A stretch of 64,000 nucleotides of DNA, taken from JAILZP01 sp037444185. GTDB taxonomy: Bacteria > Bacillota > Desulfotomaculia > Desulfotomaculales > Desulfocucumaceae. The notes under the pieces were generated by a model that did no database searches, was not told where the DNA came from, and saw nothing but the letters and a program-made list of their open reading frames with translations. The stretch spans positions 53,500 through 117,499 of the forward strand of contig JBBIMW010000003.1 in NCBI GenBank assembly GCA_037444185.1, given 5' to 3'. Numbering within the stretch: position 1 is the stretch's first letter; each line of letters begins with the position of its first letter. Shown piece by piece: positions 35,216 through 43,328 of the stretch. The position numbers and the translations under genes were made by a program.

Positions 35216-35237
35216 AAGGGGAACCCGGGTTCCCCTT
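35216..35237 (-). terminator. Terminator of the rpsF-ssb-rpsR operon
   Basis: A perfect 22-base palindrome with eleven-base arms (centre CCCGGG) is followed on the minus strand by ATTTTTATG. It lies directly after the rpsR stop. Confidence 0.8.
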
Positions 35238-35239
35238 TC

Positions 35240-35470
35240 TTATTCCGCTGTGAATGGAAGCAGAGCTATGATTCTCGCCCTTTTAATCGCCGTGGTCAAC
35301 ATGCGCTGGTGCCGGGCGCAATTGCCGGAAATCCTGCGGGGCAGTATTTTGCCCCTTTCCGTTATGAACTTCTTCAGCCTGGGCACATCCTTGTAGTCTA
35401 TGCCCTCCGCTTTATCAACACAGAAGACGCAGACTCTCTTTTTTCCCCTGCGACCCCTCTCGCGCTTCAT
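35240..35470 (-). CDS. rpsR: 30S ribosomal protein S18
   Basis: This 76-residue basic protein shows the S18 core: DYKDVPRLKKFITERGKILP and CARHQRMLTTAIKRARIIAL. N-terminal CVFCVDKAEGI may form part of a zinc-ribbon-like C+ form. It binds the 30S platform with S6. It is the last gene of rpsF-ssb-rpsR. Confidence 0.95.
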   Translation of the reverse strand: MKRERGRRGKKRVCVFCVDKAEGIDYKDVPRLKKFITERGKILPRRISGNCARHQRMLTTAIKRARIIALLPFTAE

Positions 35471-35520
35471 ATTAACTCCTCCTTATATTACATTCCGCGC
35501 CGGAGTGACGCCGGAATTCA

Positions 35521-35952
35521 TCAGAAGGGCAGATCATCATCGGTGAAGGGGACTTCGCTAAACTCATCGTCTCCCCCGTGCCGGGACACTCCTCCCTGCT
35601 GTTGTCCGGGCGGCTGCCCATGCTGGGAATCCCTGCCCCGGTCCAGAAACCGCACTGTGTCCGCCACCACCTCGGCAACCTTCCGCCGTATGCCCTGGTT
35701 GTCTTCGTAGGAGCGTATTTGCAGCCGCCCGTCCACAGCCGCCATGTATCCCTTTTTAAGGTTATTGGCGCAGGTTTCGGCCAAGCTCCGCCACAGGACA
35801 ACATCAATGAAATCGGCTTCCCGCTCCCCCTGCTTGTTGCTGAATGTCCGGTTGACCGCCAGGGTGAACTTCGATACGGGGATTCCGCCGGAGGTGAACC
35901 TCAATTCCGGGTCCGCCGTCAGCCGGCCAATCAGTATCACCTTATTGTACAT
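35521..35952 (-). CDS. ssb: Single-stranded DNA-binding protein
   Basis: This 143-residue protein has an OB fold (VILIGRLTADPELRFTSGG; EADFIDVVLWRSLAETCANN; GRLQIRSYEDNQGIRRKVAE) and a disordered Q/G-rich tail ending in DDDLPF, the tip that recruits replication and repair proteins. The ATG at 35952 gives the usual MYNKVILIG start; the longer frame adds three residues. It lies between rpsF and rpsR. Confidence 0.95.
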   Translation of the reverse strand: MYNKVILIGRLTADPELRFTSGGIPVSKFTLAVNRTFSNKQGEREADFIDVVLWRSLAETCANNLKKGYMAAVDGRLQIRSYEDNQGIRRKVAEVVADTVRFLDRGRDSQHGQPPGQQQGGVSRHGGDDEFSEVPFTDDDLPF

Positions 35953-36000
35953 AAAAAGCACCGCCTCGGCAAATTATGCTCCCTCCCGGCAGCCTGCCGG

Positions 36001-36288
36001 CTACTCGTCTTCCCGGACAATAATGTGGCGCATGATGTCGTCGGAAATTTTGAAAACCCTGTCCATCTCTTTGGCCAGGACAGTTTCGCCCTTGAATTTG
36101 GAAACTACGTAGATGCCTTCTCTGGTGTGGTTGATTTCATATGTCAGCCTTCTTTTTCCCCATTTGTCCAGGCTGGTGACTTCCCCTCCATTGTTTTCGA
36201 CCAGGGCCCTGAACTTGTCCAGCGCCGCCGTTATCTTTTCCTCATCCAAATCAGGACGGAGAATAAATATGGTCTCGTACTTGCGCAC
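36001..36288 (-). CDS. rpsF: 30S ribosomal protein S6
   Basis: This 95-residue protein has the S6 fold: YETIFILRPDLDEEKITAAL, then SLDKWGKRRLTYEINHTREG and VFKISDDIMRHIIVREDE. It pairs with S18 on the 30S platform. The GTG at 36288 follows GGAGGTGA. A hairpin directly upstream looks like the S6:S18 autoregulatory leader. Confidence 0.95.
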   Translation of the reverse strand: MRKYETIFILRPDLDEEKITAALDKFRALVENNGGEVTSLDKWGKRRLTYEINHTREGIYVVSKFKGETVLAKEMDRVFKISDDIMRHIIVREDE

Positions 36289-36303
36289 TTCTGTTCACCT
36301 CCT

Positions 36304-36344
36304 CCCCACGGACTAAGGCTCCACCACGAAGGTGGAGCGGGGGG
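36304..36344 (-). promoter_or_regulatory. Candidate S6:S18 mRNA leader element
   Basis: On the minus strand an eight-bp hairpin (36318-36325 with 36331-36338) is enclosed by an outer CCCC-CG/CG-GGGG pairing (36304-36310 with 36338-36344), with an unpaired CCTTAGTC bulge. The motif known upstream of rpsF in many bacteria has such an enclosed stem-loop and a conserved CCG in the bulge, where S6:S18 binds to repress its own mRNA. The element ends just before the rpsF ribosome site. Confidence 0.5.
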
Positions 36345-36382
36345 GATAAATCCAACGGCCAAAATTCAGTCTCATTTTGGCT

Positions 36383-36411
36383 ATAAAAGTATAGCACATC
36401 AAACATGTCAA
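36383..36411 (-). promoter_or_regulatory. Promoter of rpsF-ssb-rpsR
   Basis: On the minus strand TTGACA (36406-36411) is followed after 17 bases by TTTTAT, or by an extended -10 TGCTATACT (36388-36396). Either would start the leader above. Confidence 0.5.
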
Positions 36412-36472
36412 AGGCAAGATATATATAAGCGTGAAAAGGGATAAAAAGTGAGGGCGCAGATTTCCTGGGGCC

Positions 36473-36688
36473 TTATTTTTCAGCAGGAGCCGTTGCTGAT
36501 GCTGAAACAACGGCCTTGACGCTTTTTTCAAATTTAGGCCTTGAAATCATCAGCACCCTGCCGCACTTCAGGCATTTGATGCGGAAATCCACTCCCGTGC
36601 GCATTACCTCCCAGCTGTCACCGCCGCAGGGGTGATTTTTTTTCATCTTGACCACGTCGCCCACCTGGTATTTGATTAGCTGAGACAT
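36473..36688 (-). CDS. DUF951-family protein
   Basis: This 71-residue protein has the DUF951 pattern: GDVVKMKKNHPCGGDSWEVM and FRIKCLKCGRVLMISRPKFE. The CG...C..C residues suggest a small metal-binding fold, and distant similarity to nucleic-acid-binding proteins is possible. The function is unknown, but it is a conserved neighbour of rpsF in Firmicutes. It has its own start 15 bases after cvpA. Confidence 0.85.
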   Translation of the reverse strand: MSQLIKYQVGDVVKMKKNHPCGGDSWEVMRTGVDFRIKCLKCGRVLMISRPKFEKSVKAVVSASATAPAEK

Positions 36689-36703
36689 TTAAACCCCTCG
36701 CCT

Positions 36704-37354
36704 CTAAGCATTCCACCCTGGCAATTTCACATCCAAAATCACCAAAGCCTTGACAAAATAAGGAGCAACAACAGATTTATCCAAGGCCAGGCTGATCCAG
36801 TCCGTGTTCCCGCCCCCGGAAAAGACGGCGGCCGGCAGCTGTAATATTTTCATAAGGGCCACCAATACTGCCGACATAACCAGGCCCTTGGCCGCTCCAA
36901 GAATAAAGCCCCCCAGCCTGTCCACAGGGCCGAGAAGAAACATTTTTACAGCATTTCCCAATATTGACCCAAAAATCACCGCCCCCTTGGATACAATCAA
37001 GAAAATGATGATAAAGCTCAATAGATCCAGTATTCCGGAAGCCAAGGCCTGATTGAGGGGCACTCCGGGACCTCCAAGGCCGTCAAGCACCCCTTTGGGC
37101 AGCGCAAACCTGCCGTCGGCCCCGGCCAATCCGCCGGGGCCGACGGCAGGAACCGGAAGCCATTTACCCAGGGCCGGAACCAGATTCCATTTGAGATTCG
37201 CCGCATCCGCCAGCGGGCGGTGGAACTGGAAAGCAGCGGCCAGTCCCAGGAATAGCCCCAGTATCCTGGCCAGCCCGCCGACAAGACCGGTTTTAATTCC
37301 TGTCCAGCCATACCACGCGACGGTCAGCATAATAATCAAATCCAGCCAATTCAT
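36704..37354 (-). CDS. cvpA: CvpA-family membrane protein
   Basis: This 216-residue protein has four predicted membrane segments (LDLIIMLTVAWYGWTGIKTG; ILGLFLGLAAAFQFHRPLAD; LDLLSFIIIFLIVSKGAVIF; AAKGLVMSAVLVALMKILQL). It is longer in its middle loop than most CvpA proteins. CvpA relatives affect envelope or colicin-like export; the activity is unknown. A MITE-like element lies immediately upstream. Confidence 0.75.
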   Translation of the reverse strand: MNWLDLIIMLTVAWYGWTGIKTGLVGGLARILGLFLGLAAAFQFHRPLADAANLKWNLVPALGKWLPVPAVGPGGLAGADGRFALPKGVLDGLGGPGVPLNQALASGILDLLSFIIIFLIVSKGAVIFGSILGNAVKMFLLGPVDRLGGFILGAAKGLVMSAVLVALMKILQLPAAVFSGGGNTDWISLALDKSVVAPYFVKALVILDVKLPGWNA

Positions 37355-37405
37355 GCAATCGCCTCCAGGCCGCAGGATGCCGCCGATTTTGCAGCGCCAT
37401 AAATG

Positions 37406-37779
37406 ATGACTATAAAGTTAGCTCAGACCTCCATGCCACCTTGAGTGGCGCCACGAACAACGCAACTCTGGGCCGGGGTCCGGGTTTCAATCCGGCTTCA
37501 GGACCTGCGGCTGAACCGGCTCTATGCTCGTCGCTTACGGTTTGCCGGCCGCCTCCGTACGTGCATCCATGCACACTTTGGCTGCGGCTGCGTCCTGCAG
37601 CCTGCCCGGCGCCACGTATACTCCTTCGCCAAGGAGCCGGATAACAGTCTCCGGTATCTTCCGCCCGGCTTGAAAATCCTCCCCCCACGCACAATCCGGC
37701 AAGGAATTCGGCAATTCTCACCAAGATAATTCTTGTGGTTTAGCTGAAGACACTGGTGCTGATTAAACTTTATAGTCAT
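37406..37779. mobile_element. MITE-like element, 374 bp
   Basis: Terminal inverted repeats are 14 bp and perfect: ATGACTATAAAGTT at 37406-37419 and its complement at 37766-37779. ATAAAT flanks both ends one to three bases outside the repeats and may mark a target duplication. The interior has no plausible gene. It sits between cvpA and the YkvI-type gene, right after the latter's stop. Confidence 0.65.
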
Positions 37780-37787
37780 TTTATAAA

Positions 37788-38864
37788 TTAAACAATCAGA
37801 CTTATTTTCCTCCTTACAAAGCGCAAAGGTGGGACAAACAGGAGCGCGGCGAGAAGGATCAGGCCCGCGTACCCGAAAAGCGGATAAAGAATTTTGACCA
37901 GCAGTGAAAATTTAAGCATTGAAAGCGGTAAAGCCAGTAAAATCAGCCCCGTGCCCGTCACTTTGTATTTAACACTGCCGCTGTCGGCGAATCTTGAGGC
38001 GAAACCATGGGTGTCCGCCATGGCTGTGGTCAGGACAGCCGCCCAAATCAGCCCGCCAAAGACAGCTTTCATGCTCACTCCAAAACTCCCTGCGATATAA
38101 AGTAGTGGCACTTCGGAGCCGGTGACGCCGGGATAAAACTTGAGGCCGGCCAACACCATCAGCCCCGCCGCCACCCCCAGGACAAGCCCTCCCGTTATAC
38201 CCCAGATTACTCCGGAATGACAGGTGGTAGTCCTGCCCAGTGAAGAGAGTACAGCCGCCGGCACCACCATGTTGTAAGACGTGTACAAAATTGCGGACCA
38301 GGCCCAGTGCGGCCCGGGATCGCCGCCGGCGCAGTATCCGGGATCTCCTTCGGTCCCCTGGGCAAAGACGAGGGCCAGCAAGCACACCACTGCAATGGCG
38401 GCTATTTTCAGGGGAACCAGCAGGGCGTTGGCCGAGATCACACCCCGCAGCCCCCCGAAAACCACCGCTGCGGTGACGGCGGCGGTGAAAACCGTCCCCA
38501 GGGACCGGGACAGGCCCAAAAATTCTGAAAAAACCGCGCCTCCACCCGCCAGCATAACCACCACGCCCCCGGGGAGCATCACTAAACTGAGCCAGTCCAT
38601 TATTTTGCCGCAAGTCCGGCCCAGTATCAGGCGGTACAGATCCATGTAACTGGCGGTACGGGCTGTCACCGCCATCGCCATAACTACTCCTCCCAGATAG
38701 GCAAACAGCAGCGACGCCAGAACAATACCCCAAAGGCCTTTCTTGCCAAAGCTTATAAAAAATTGGAGTATCTCCTGTCCCGAGGCAAAGCCGGCGCCTA
38801 TTACCGAGCCGGCGTAAAGTACCGCCACTTTGTATGCCGGGTTCCATCTTGAAAAATTGTGCAA
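37788..38864 (-). CDS. YkvI-type LeuT-fold membrane transporter
   Basis: This 358-residue protein has about ten predicted membrane segments and the signature SVIGAGFASGQEILQFFISF near the start, typical of the YkvI family, distant relatives of branched-chain amino-acid and NSS transporters. The substrate is unknown. The TTG at 38864 follows AAAGGGGTGAT. It is divergent from yyaC with ~150 bases between. Confidence 0.75.
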   Translation of the reverse strand: MHNFSRWNPAYKVAVLYAGSVIGAGFASGQEILQFFISFGKKGLWGIVLASLLFAYLGGVVMAMAVTARTASYMDLYRLILGRTCGKIMDWLSLVMLPGGVVVMLAGGGAVFSEFLGLSRSLGTVFTAAVTAAVVFGGLRGVISANALLVPLKIAAIAVVCLLALVFAQGTEGDPGYCAGGDPGPHWAWSAILYTSYNMVVPAAVLSSLGRTTTCHSGVIWGITGGLVLGVAAGLMVLAGLKFYPGVTGSEVPLLYIAGSFGVSMKAVFGGLIWAAVLTTAMADTHGFASRFADSGSVKYKVTGTGLILLALPLSMLKFSLLVKILYPLFGYAGLILLAALLFVPPLRFVRRKISLIV

Positions 38865-39011
38865 AAAATCACCCCTTTACAATTTATGCCATTTATTTTA
38901 CTGCATTACTGATAATTACTGGTCATTGTAAAAAGAATTTTCATTAACCAGATTAAACATAGTGGGGTTTGGAAATAAATATATATTGTATTGTATTTAC
39001 GGAGGGATTTT

Positions 39012-39623
39012 ATGACTGCCGTAAACGCCGTCAAAGAGGCTGGCAGCCCGGCCAAAACTAGAATAGACCGGAACGACCCCCTGGCAGTGGCTAAATTGAG
39101 TTGGGATTTAACAGAAAGAATTAAAAAGGCCGGCATTAAAAATGATCAGGAAAAAATTCTTTTGTGCATAGGCACAGACCGATCCACAGGCGACTGCCTG
39201 GGACCTTTGGTGGGCTCAAAGGTCCAGGCCATGTCCTCCCAGAACAAGCTTTTTGTGTACGGAACACTGGATGATCCGGTTCACGCCAGCAATCTTCATG
39301 TAAAGCTGGGGGAGATTTTCGCCAGATTTAAGAAACCATATGTAATTGCGGTGGACGCCTGCCTGGGAAGTATAGAAAGCGTGGGGCACATAAGCGTCGG
39401 CGACGGGTCCCTGCTGCCCGGAGCGGGTGTCAACAAAAGCCTTCCTGCAGTGGGAGACATATATATCACAGGCACAGTCAACGTGGGGGGATATTTGGAA
39501 TACCTGGTTCTGCAGAACACCCGGCTGAATGTTGTTATGAAGATGGCCGACCTTATAGCCGAAGGGATTTGCAGGATGGTGGCGCACCAGCCCCACCAGG
39601 AAGCCGTGTGCGCCGGTCAATAA
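39012..39623 (+). CDS. yyaC: Sporulation protein YyaC
   Basis: This 203-residue protein has the family's central LLCIGTDRSTGDCLGPLVGS, then VIAVDACLGSIESVGHISVG and GSLLPGAGVNKSLPAVGDIY. YyaC is related to the GPR germination protease and is found in spore formers; its target is unknown. The ATG at 39012 follows GGAGGG by five bases, and the earlier start at 38991 has none. Confidence 0.88.
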   Translation: MTAVNAVKEAGSPAKTRIDRNDPLAVAKLSWDLTERIKKAGIKNDQEKILLCIGTDRSTGDCLGPLVGSKVQAMSSQNKLFVYGTLDDPVHASNLHVKLGEIFARFKKPYVIAVDACLGSIESVGHISVGDGSLLPGAGVNKSLPAVGDIYITGTVNVGGYLEYLVLQNTRLNVVMKMADLIAEGICRMVAHQPHQEAVCAGQ

Positions 39624-39655
39624 TCCAGGAGTCAGGAGTCAGAATTTAATGCGCT
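39620..39655. repeat. Dispersed repeat, family B, copy 2
   Basis: AATCCAGGAGTCA then AGAATTTAATGCGCT, overlapping the yyaC stop. It matches the copy at 21107-21143. Confidence 0.5.
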
Positions 39656-39722
39656 ACTTTAAAGAAAAAGCTCCCTTTCGGGAAAACAGGGCCTTGGAAC
39701 ACGGTATCGAAGGGGAATGTTT

Positions 39723-40361
39723 TTATGCGTTCATGCGCCTGCCCAGCAACTCCATAACCTCCCTGTCCGCTGTCTGGCCAAAATCGTCATAAAACTGTCC
39801 TACGGCGTAAAAATCGGCGGGTGCGGCCAGGCAAACCACCTGGTCCGCCACCTGTCCGAACAATTCCAGCGTGTCCCGGGGCGCCACCGGCACCGCAATA
39901 ATCAGCCCCGCCGGCTGGATGCTTTTTTTAACGAATTCTGCGGCCGCCAGCATAGTGTAGCCTGTGGCCGCACCATCATCCACCAACACCAAAGTCTTCC
40001 CTTTAAAGTCCGGATAAATGGTGCTTCCTCTGTAACCTCTCATTCTTCTCTCTATCTCTTTTATTTCTCCCTCTATCAGGCCGTCGAGATCATCCCCGTC
40101 AATACCCAACAAAGAGATGAGCCTTTCATTCAAGAAAGTCGAACCATCCTGGGCCACAGCTCCCACGGCCAGTTCCGGATTTGACGGTGACCCTATTTTT
40201 CGCGGCACCACAATATCCAGGGGCAAATTCAACTCGCCGGCCAGTTCAGCTCCCACCACCACTCCGCCCCTGGGAATGCATAATATCACCGCATCTTTGG
40301 CAATGATTTTTTTTAGTTCCGCGGCCAGCATTTTGCCGGCGGAGGCCCTGTCCTTAAACAT
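39723..40361 (-). CDS. Phosphoribosyltransferase-family protein
   Basis: This 212-residue type I PRT-fold protein has the PRPP-binding loop KTLVLVDDGAATGYTMLAAA, the pyrophosphate-side LCIPRGGVVVGAELAGELNL and RKIGSPSNPELAVGAVAQDG. It probably transfers or removes a phosphoribosyl group, or binds PRPP as a regulator; the base is unknown. The ATG at 40361 follows GAGGTGAT and removes 32 non-conserved residues. Confidence 0.8.
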   Translation of the reverse strand: MFKDRASAGKMLAAELKKIIAKDAVILCIPRGGVVVGAELAGELNLPLDIVVPRKIGSPSNPELAVGAVAQDGSTFLNERLISLLGIDGDDLDGLIEGEIKEIERRMRGYRGSTIYPDFKGKTLVLVDDGAATGYTMLAAAEFVKKSIQPAGLIIAVPVAPRDTLELFGQVADQVVCLAAPADFYAVGQFYDDFGQTADREVMELLGRRMNA

Positions 40362-40492
40362 TATATATATCACCTCGCAGGAGGACCCAGATTTTTTTAT
40401 GCTTTTAGTATACACATAATTTGACAGCGTATCAGCAGTGGTATAAAATTTTTTCATACGTGACTGAAAGTGAGTGAGCTGGGGGAATTTCG

Positions 40493-41671
40493 ATGAGACA
40501 TTTGTATCTTGACTGCTTTTCCGGAATAAGCGGGGATATGTGTCTGGCCGCTTTAATTGACGCCGGGGCCGACCCGGAATGGCTGACGGGGGAGCTGCGC
40601 AAACTGCCGTTTTATGGCTGGGAAATGCGGGCGACCAGGGAAAACAGCCACGGCGTCACGGGGATACGGGTAAAAATAGATGTCGACGAGGGCCGGCAGC
40701 CCCACAGGCATTATGCTGGCATCAGAGAAATGATACTGAGAAGCACCCTGCCGGAAAGCGCCCGGAACACAGCGGCTGGGATTTTCCGGCGCATCGCAGT
40801 GGCTGAGGGAAAGGTCCACGGGGTGCCCGCGGACCATGTTCATTTCCATGAAGTGGGGGCTGTGGATTCCATCATAGATATAGTGGGTGTTTCCCTGGCC
40901 CTTTACTTTTTGAAGGTGGAAAAAGTTATTTCCTCACCCGTTCCCACCGGATATGGTTATGTAAAATGCCGCCACGGTATAATGCCTGTGCCGGCTCCCG
41001 CCGCCGCAGAGCTGCTGAAGGGGATCCCGCTGCGGCATCTGGAAGTGCAGGGGGAGCTGACAACCCCCACCGGAGCCGCCGTGGTGGCGGAATTGTCCGA
41101 AGCCTTCGGTTCATTGCCAGAAATGACGGTGGACACCGTTGGTTATGGGTTGGGTGGCAGGGATTTTGGCATGCCGAATTTTTTGAGGGTCTTCCTGGGA
41201 AGCAAATTTGAGTCCAGCGTTTTTTCCGAATGCATTGAAAATGTGCTGGTGATGGAAACCTGTATTGATGATTCGACCCCGGAAGTGCTGGGCCACACAA
41301 TGGAAAGGCTTCTTTCCTCGGGGGCGCTGGATGTTTACTTCACCCCGGCCCAGATGAAAAAGAGCCGGCCGGGCTGTCTGCTTACAGTTATAGGCCGCCT
41401 GGAGGACGAAGACCATTTGGCCGGCATTATTTTTTCAGAAACAACCACATTGGGGATAAGGTCCCGCCAGGAACGGCGGATTGCCCTGAAAAGAACCCTG
41501 GATGAAGTGGATACTCCCTTCGGCCCGGTAAGAGTGAAAACTGCCTGGGACTCCGGCGGACACCCCCTGAACCGGGCGCCGGAATACGAGGATTGCAGGA
41601 GAAGGGCCTTAGAAAAAGGGGTTTCGCTTAGTAAAGTGTACGAAGCCGCGCTGCTGGCGGCCGTTCGATGA
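40493..41671 (+). CDS. larC: Nickel pincer cofactor insertion protein LarC
   Basis: This 392-residue protein has LDCFSGISGDMCLAALIDAG and VHFHEVGAVDSIIDIVGVSL, the LarC (DUF111) signatures, with a C-terminal half holding FFTP-like metal contacts (DVYFTPAQMKKSRPGCLLTV). LarC inserts nickel into the pyridinium dithiocarboxylate pincer used by lactate racemase and relatives. In Lactiplantibacillus it is made from two frames by programmed frameshift; here one frame encodes all. No larA, larB or larE gene is in the window. Confidence 0.9.
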   Translation: MRHLYLDCFSGISGDMCLAALIDAGADPEWLTGELRKLPFYGWEMRATRENSHGVTGIRVKIDVDEGRQPHRHYAGIREMILRSTLPESARNTAAGIFRRIAVAEGKVHGVPADHVHFHEVGAVDSIIDIVGVSLALYFLKVEKVISSPVPTGYGYVKCRHGIMPVPAPAAAELLKGIPLRHLEVQGELTTPTGAAVVAELSEAFGSLPEMTVDTVGYGLGGRDFGMPNFLRVFLGSKFESSVFSECIENVLVMETCIDDSTPEVLGHTMERLLSSGALDVYFTPAQMKKSRPGCLLTVIGRLEDEDHLAGIIFSETTTLGIRSRQERRIALKRTLDEVDTPFGPVRVKTAWDSGGHPLNRAPEYEDCRRRALEKGVSLSKVYEAALLAAVR

Positions 41672-41703
41672 AAGAAAAAGTCCCTTGGCAGAATCAAGCA
41701 TTT

Positions 41704-42399
41704 CTAAAATACTATACCAAGCCTTTGAACCGCTAATGTAAGGCCAACCACCAAAACCAGAGAGGGAAGCAGGTTACCCACCTTGATCTCCTTAATCCCC
41801 AGGAGGTTTACAGCGATGGCGACAATCAACAGCCCCCCGGTGGCGGTAAGCTCCTTAATCACATCTCCGGTCAACAGATTCTTGAAAGTATCGGCCAGCA
41901 GGGTAATGGCCCCCTGATAAAGAAAAACCGGCGCCGCAGAAAATATTACTCCTATGCCCATGGTGGAGCTGAATATAACGGCGGAAACCCCGTCCAGTGC
42001 AGCTTTCGCCATAAGTATGGACGGATCGCCGTTAAGCCCGTCCTCAATGGATCCCACTACGGCCATGGCCCCGACACAATATATGAGACTGGCGGAGACA
42101 AAGGCCCTGGCAAATTTTCTGTCTCCTCCGCCGAAGCGGGCCTCCAGCCGGACCCCCAGCCGGGCCAGATATTTTTCAATGTCAATGAACTGCCCTATTG
42201 CTCCGCCAACCACCAGACTGATTAACACCAGTAAAATATTTTCGGTTTTCAGGGACATTTGAACACCAATGAGTAAAACGGAAAGCCCCAGGCCCTGCAT
42301 AACCGTTTCTTTAACCGGGTCGGGTATTCCCCGCCTCAACAGCACTCCCACCAGGCCGCCCGCAACAATGGCTGCGGCATTCGTAATTGTGCCGATCAA
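41704..42399 (-). CDS. DUF554-family membrane protein
   Basis: This 231-residue protein has six to seven predicted membrane segments. MIGTITNAAAIVAGGLVGVL and the glycine-rich GLSVLLIGVQMSLKTENILL, SLVVGGAIGQFIDIEKYLAR follow the DUF554 pattern. The function is unknown. It is the last gene of the minus-strand block after parB, separated from it by a parS-like site. Confidence 0.78.
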   Translation of the reverse strand: MIGTITNAAAIVAGGLVGVLLRRGIPDPVKETVMQGLGLSVLLIGVQMSLKTENILLVLISLVVGGAIGQFIDIEKYLARLGVRLEARFGGGDRKFARAFVSASLIYCVGAMAVVGSIEDGLNGDPSILMAKAALDGVSAVIFSSTMGIGVIFSAAPVFLYQGAITLLADTFKNLLTGDVIKELTATGGLLIVAIAVNLLGIKEIKVGNLLPSLVLVVGLTLAVQRLGIVF

Positions 42400-42436
42400 T
42401 AAACTTCATCTCCTTAAAATGTCTCTGGGCGGTTTT

Positions 42437-42452
42437 TGTTTCACGTGAAACT
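42437..42452. promoter_or_regulatory. parS site
   Basis: TGTTTCACGTGAAACT matches the chromosomal parS consensus TGTTTCACGTGAAACA in 15 of 16 positions. It lies three bases past the parB stop. Confidence 0.85.
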
Positions 42453-42455
42453 TTT

Positions 42456-43328
42456 TCAGACAGAGGTTGTGCCTTTTCCTTCTTTAAAACTCTCTATAAA
42501 ACTCACCATTTCCGCAGGGCTTTTGAAATCTATTATCACCCGGCCGCCCCCTTCATTTATTTCCCTTACCCTGACCCTGGCCGCCGGTATTTTTTCTTTT
42601 AAATCCTTCTCCAGCGAACTGTATTCCCCGGTTTTACCACTGCCCGCGGCAACCCTTTTTCTTTCCACCGCCATGGTCCTTACCAGGTTTTCCGCCTGCC
42701 TTACATTCATCTGCCCTTTGATAATTTTATTCGCTGCGGCAATCTGTCTTTTTCCGTCCTGAATTCCCAATATCGCCCTGGCGTGCCCGGTGGTAATCCT
42801 GTTTTCCAATACCATCCGCTGTATCTCATCCGGCAATGTCAGCAGCCTGACCATATTTCCCACAAAGGGCCTGCTTTTGCCCACCCTTTTTGACACTTCC
42901 TCCTGGGTCAGCCCAAACTCCTCCATCAAAATTCTGTATGCCCGGGCTTCCTCCACCGGATTCAAATTTTCCCTCTGCACGTTTTCTATCAGTGCCACGG
43001 CGGCAGCCTCCAGGTCTCCGTAATCCCTGATCACGGCGGGTATTTTTTGCATTCCCAGATCCAGGCATGCCCGCCACCTTCTCTCCCCTGCGATAATCTG
43101 AAATTTTCCGCCCTCCAGGGGCCTTACCACTATTGGCTGCACAATTCCATGCTCTTTAATTGAATCCGCCAATTCCGTCAGTTTTTCGCCGTTCAACAGC
43201 TGCCGGGGCTGCCTCGGGCTAGGCGCCACATCATTTATGGCTATTTCTTTAAGCCTTTCCGCACCTTCCCCGGCCGCCCCAGGCAACAGAGCCTCCAAAC
43301 CCCTTCCCAGTCCCCTCCTGTTATTCAA
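42456..43328 (-). CDS. parB: Chromosome-partitioning protein ParB
   Basis: This 290-residue CTP-dependent clamp binds parS. The ParB/Srx domain has QIIAGERRWRACLDLGM and ENVQRENLNPVEEARAYRIL, then the HTH LTQEEVSKRVGKSRPFVGNM and a C-terminal dimer domain. The TTG at 43328 overlaps the parA stop (TTGAATAA) and gives the usual NNRRGLGRGLEALLPG start. It lies on the leftward replichore near oriC. Confidence 0.93.
   Translation of the reverse strand: MNNRRGLGRGLEALLPGAAGEGAERLKEIAINDVAPSPRQPRQLLNGEKLTELADSIKEHGIVQPIVVRPLEGGKFQIIAGERRWRACLDLGMQKIPAVIRDYGDLEAAAVALIENVQRENLNPVEEARAYRILMEEFGLTQEEVSKRVGKSRPFVGNMVRLLTLPDEIQRMVLENRITTGHARAILGIQDGKRQIAAANKIIKGQMNVRQAENLVRTMAVERKRVAAGSGKTGEYSSLEKDLKEKIPAARVRVREINEGGGRVIIDFKSPAEMVSFIESFKEGKGTTSV

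Noticed and set aside
37410..37724. Open frames inside the MITE-like element
   Set aside because: No ribosome site, no domain, and the bounds coincide with the inverted repeats.
37406..37779. Cobalamin riboswitch in the same interval
   Set aside because: A GCCACT-like box is present by chance; the conserved B12 core and pairing are missing.
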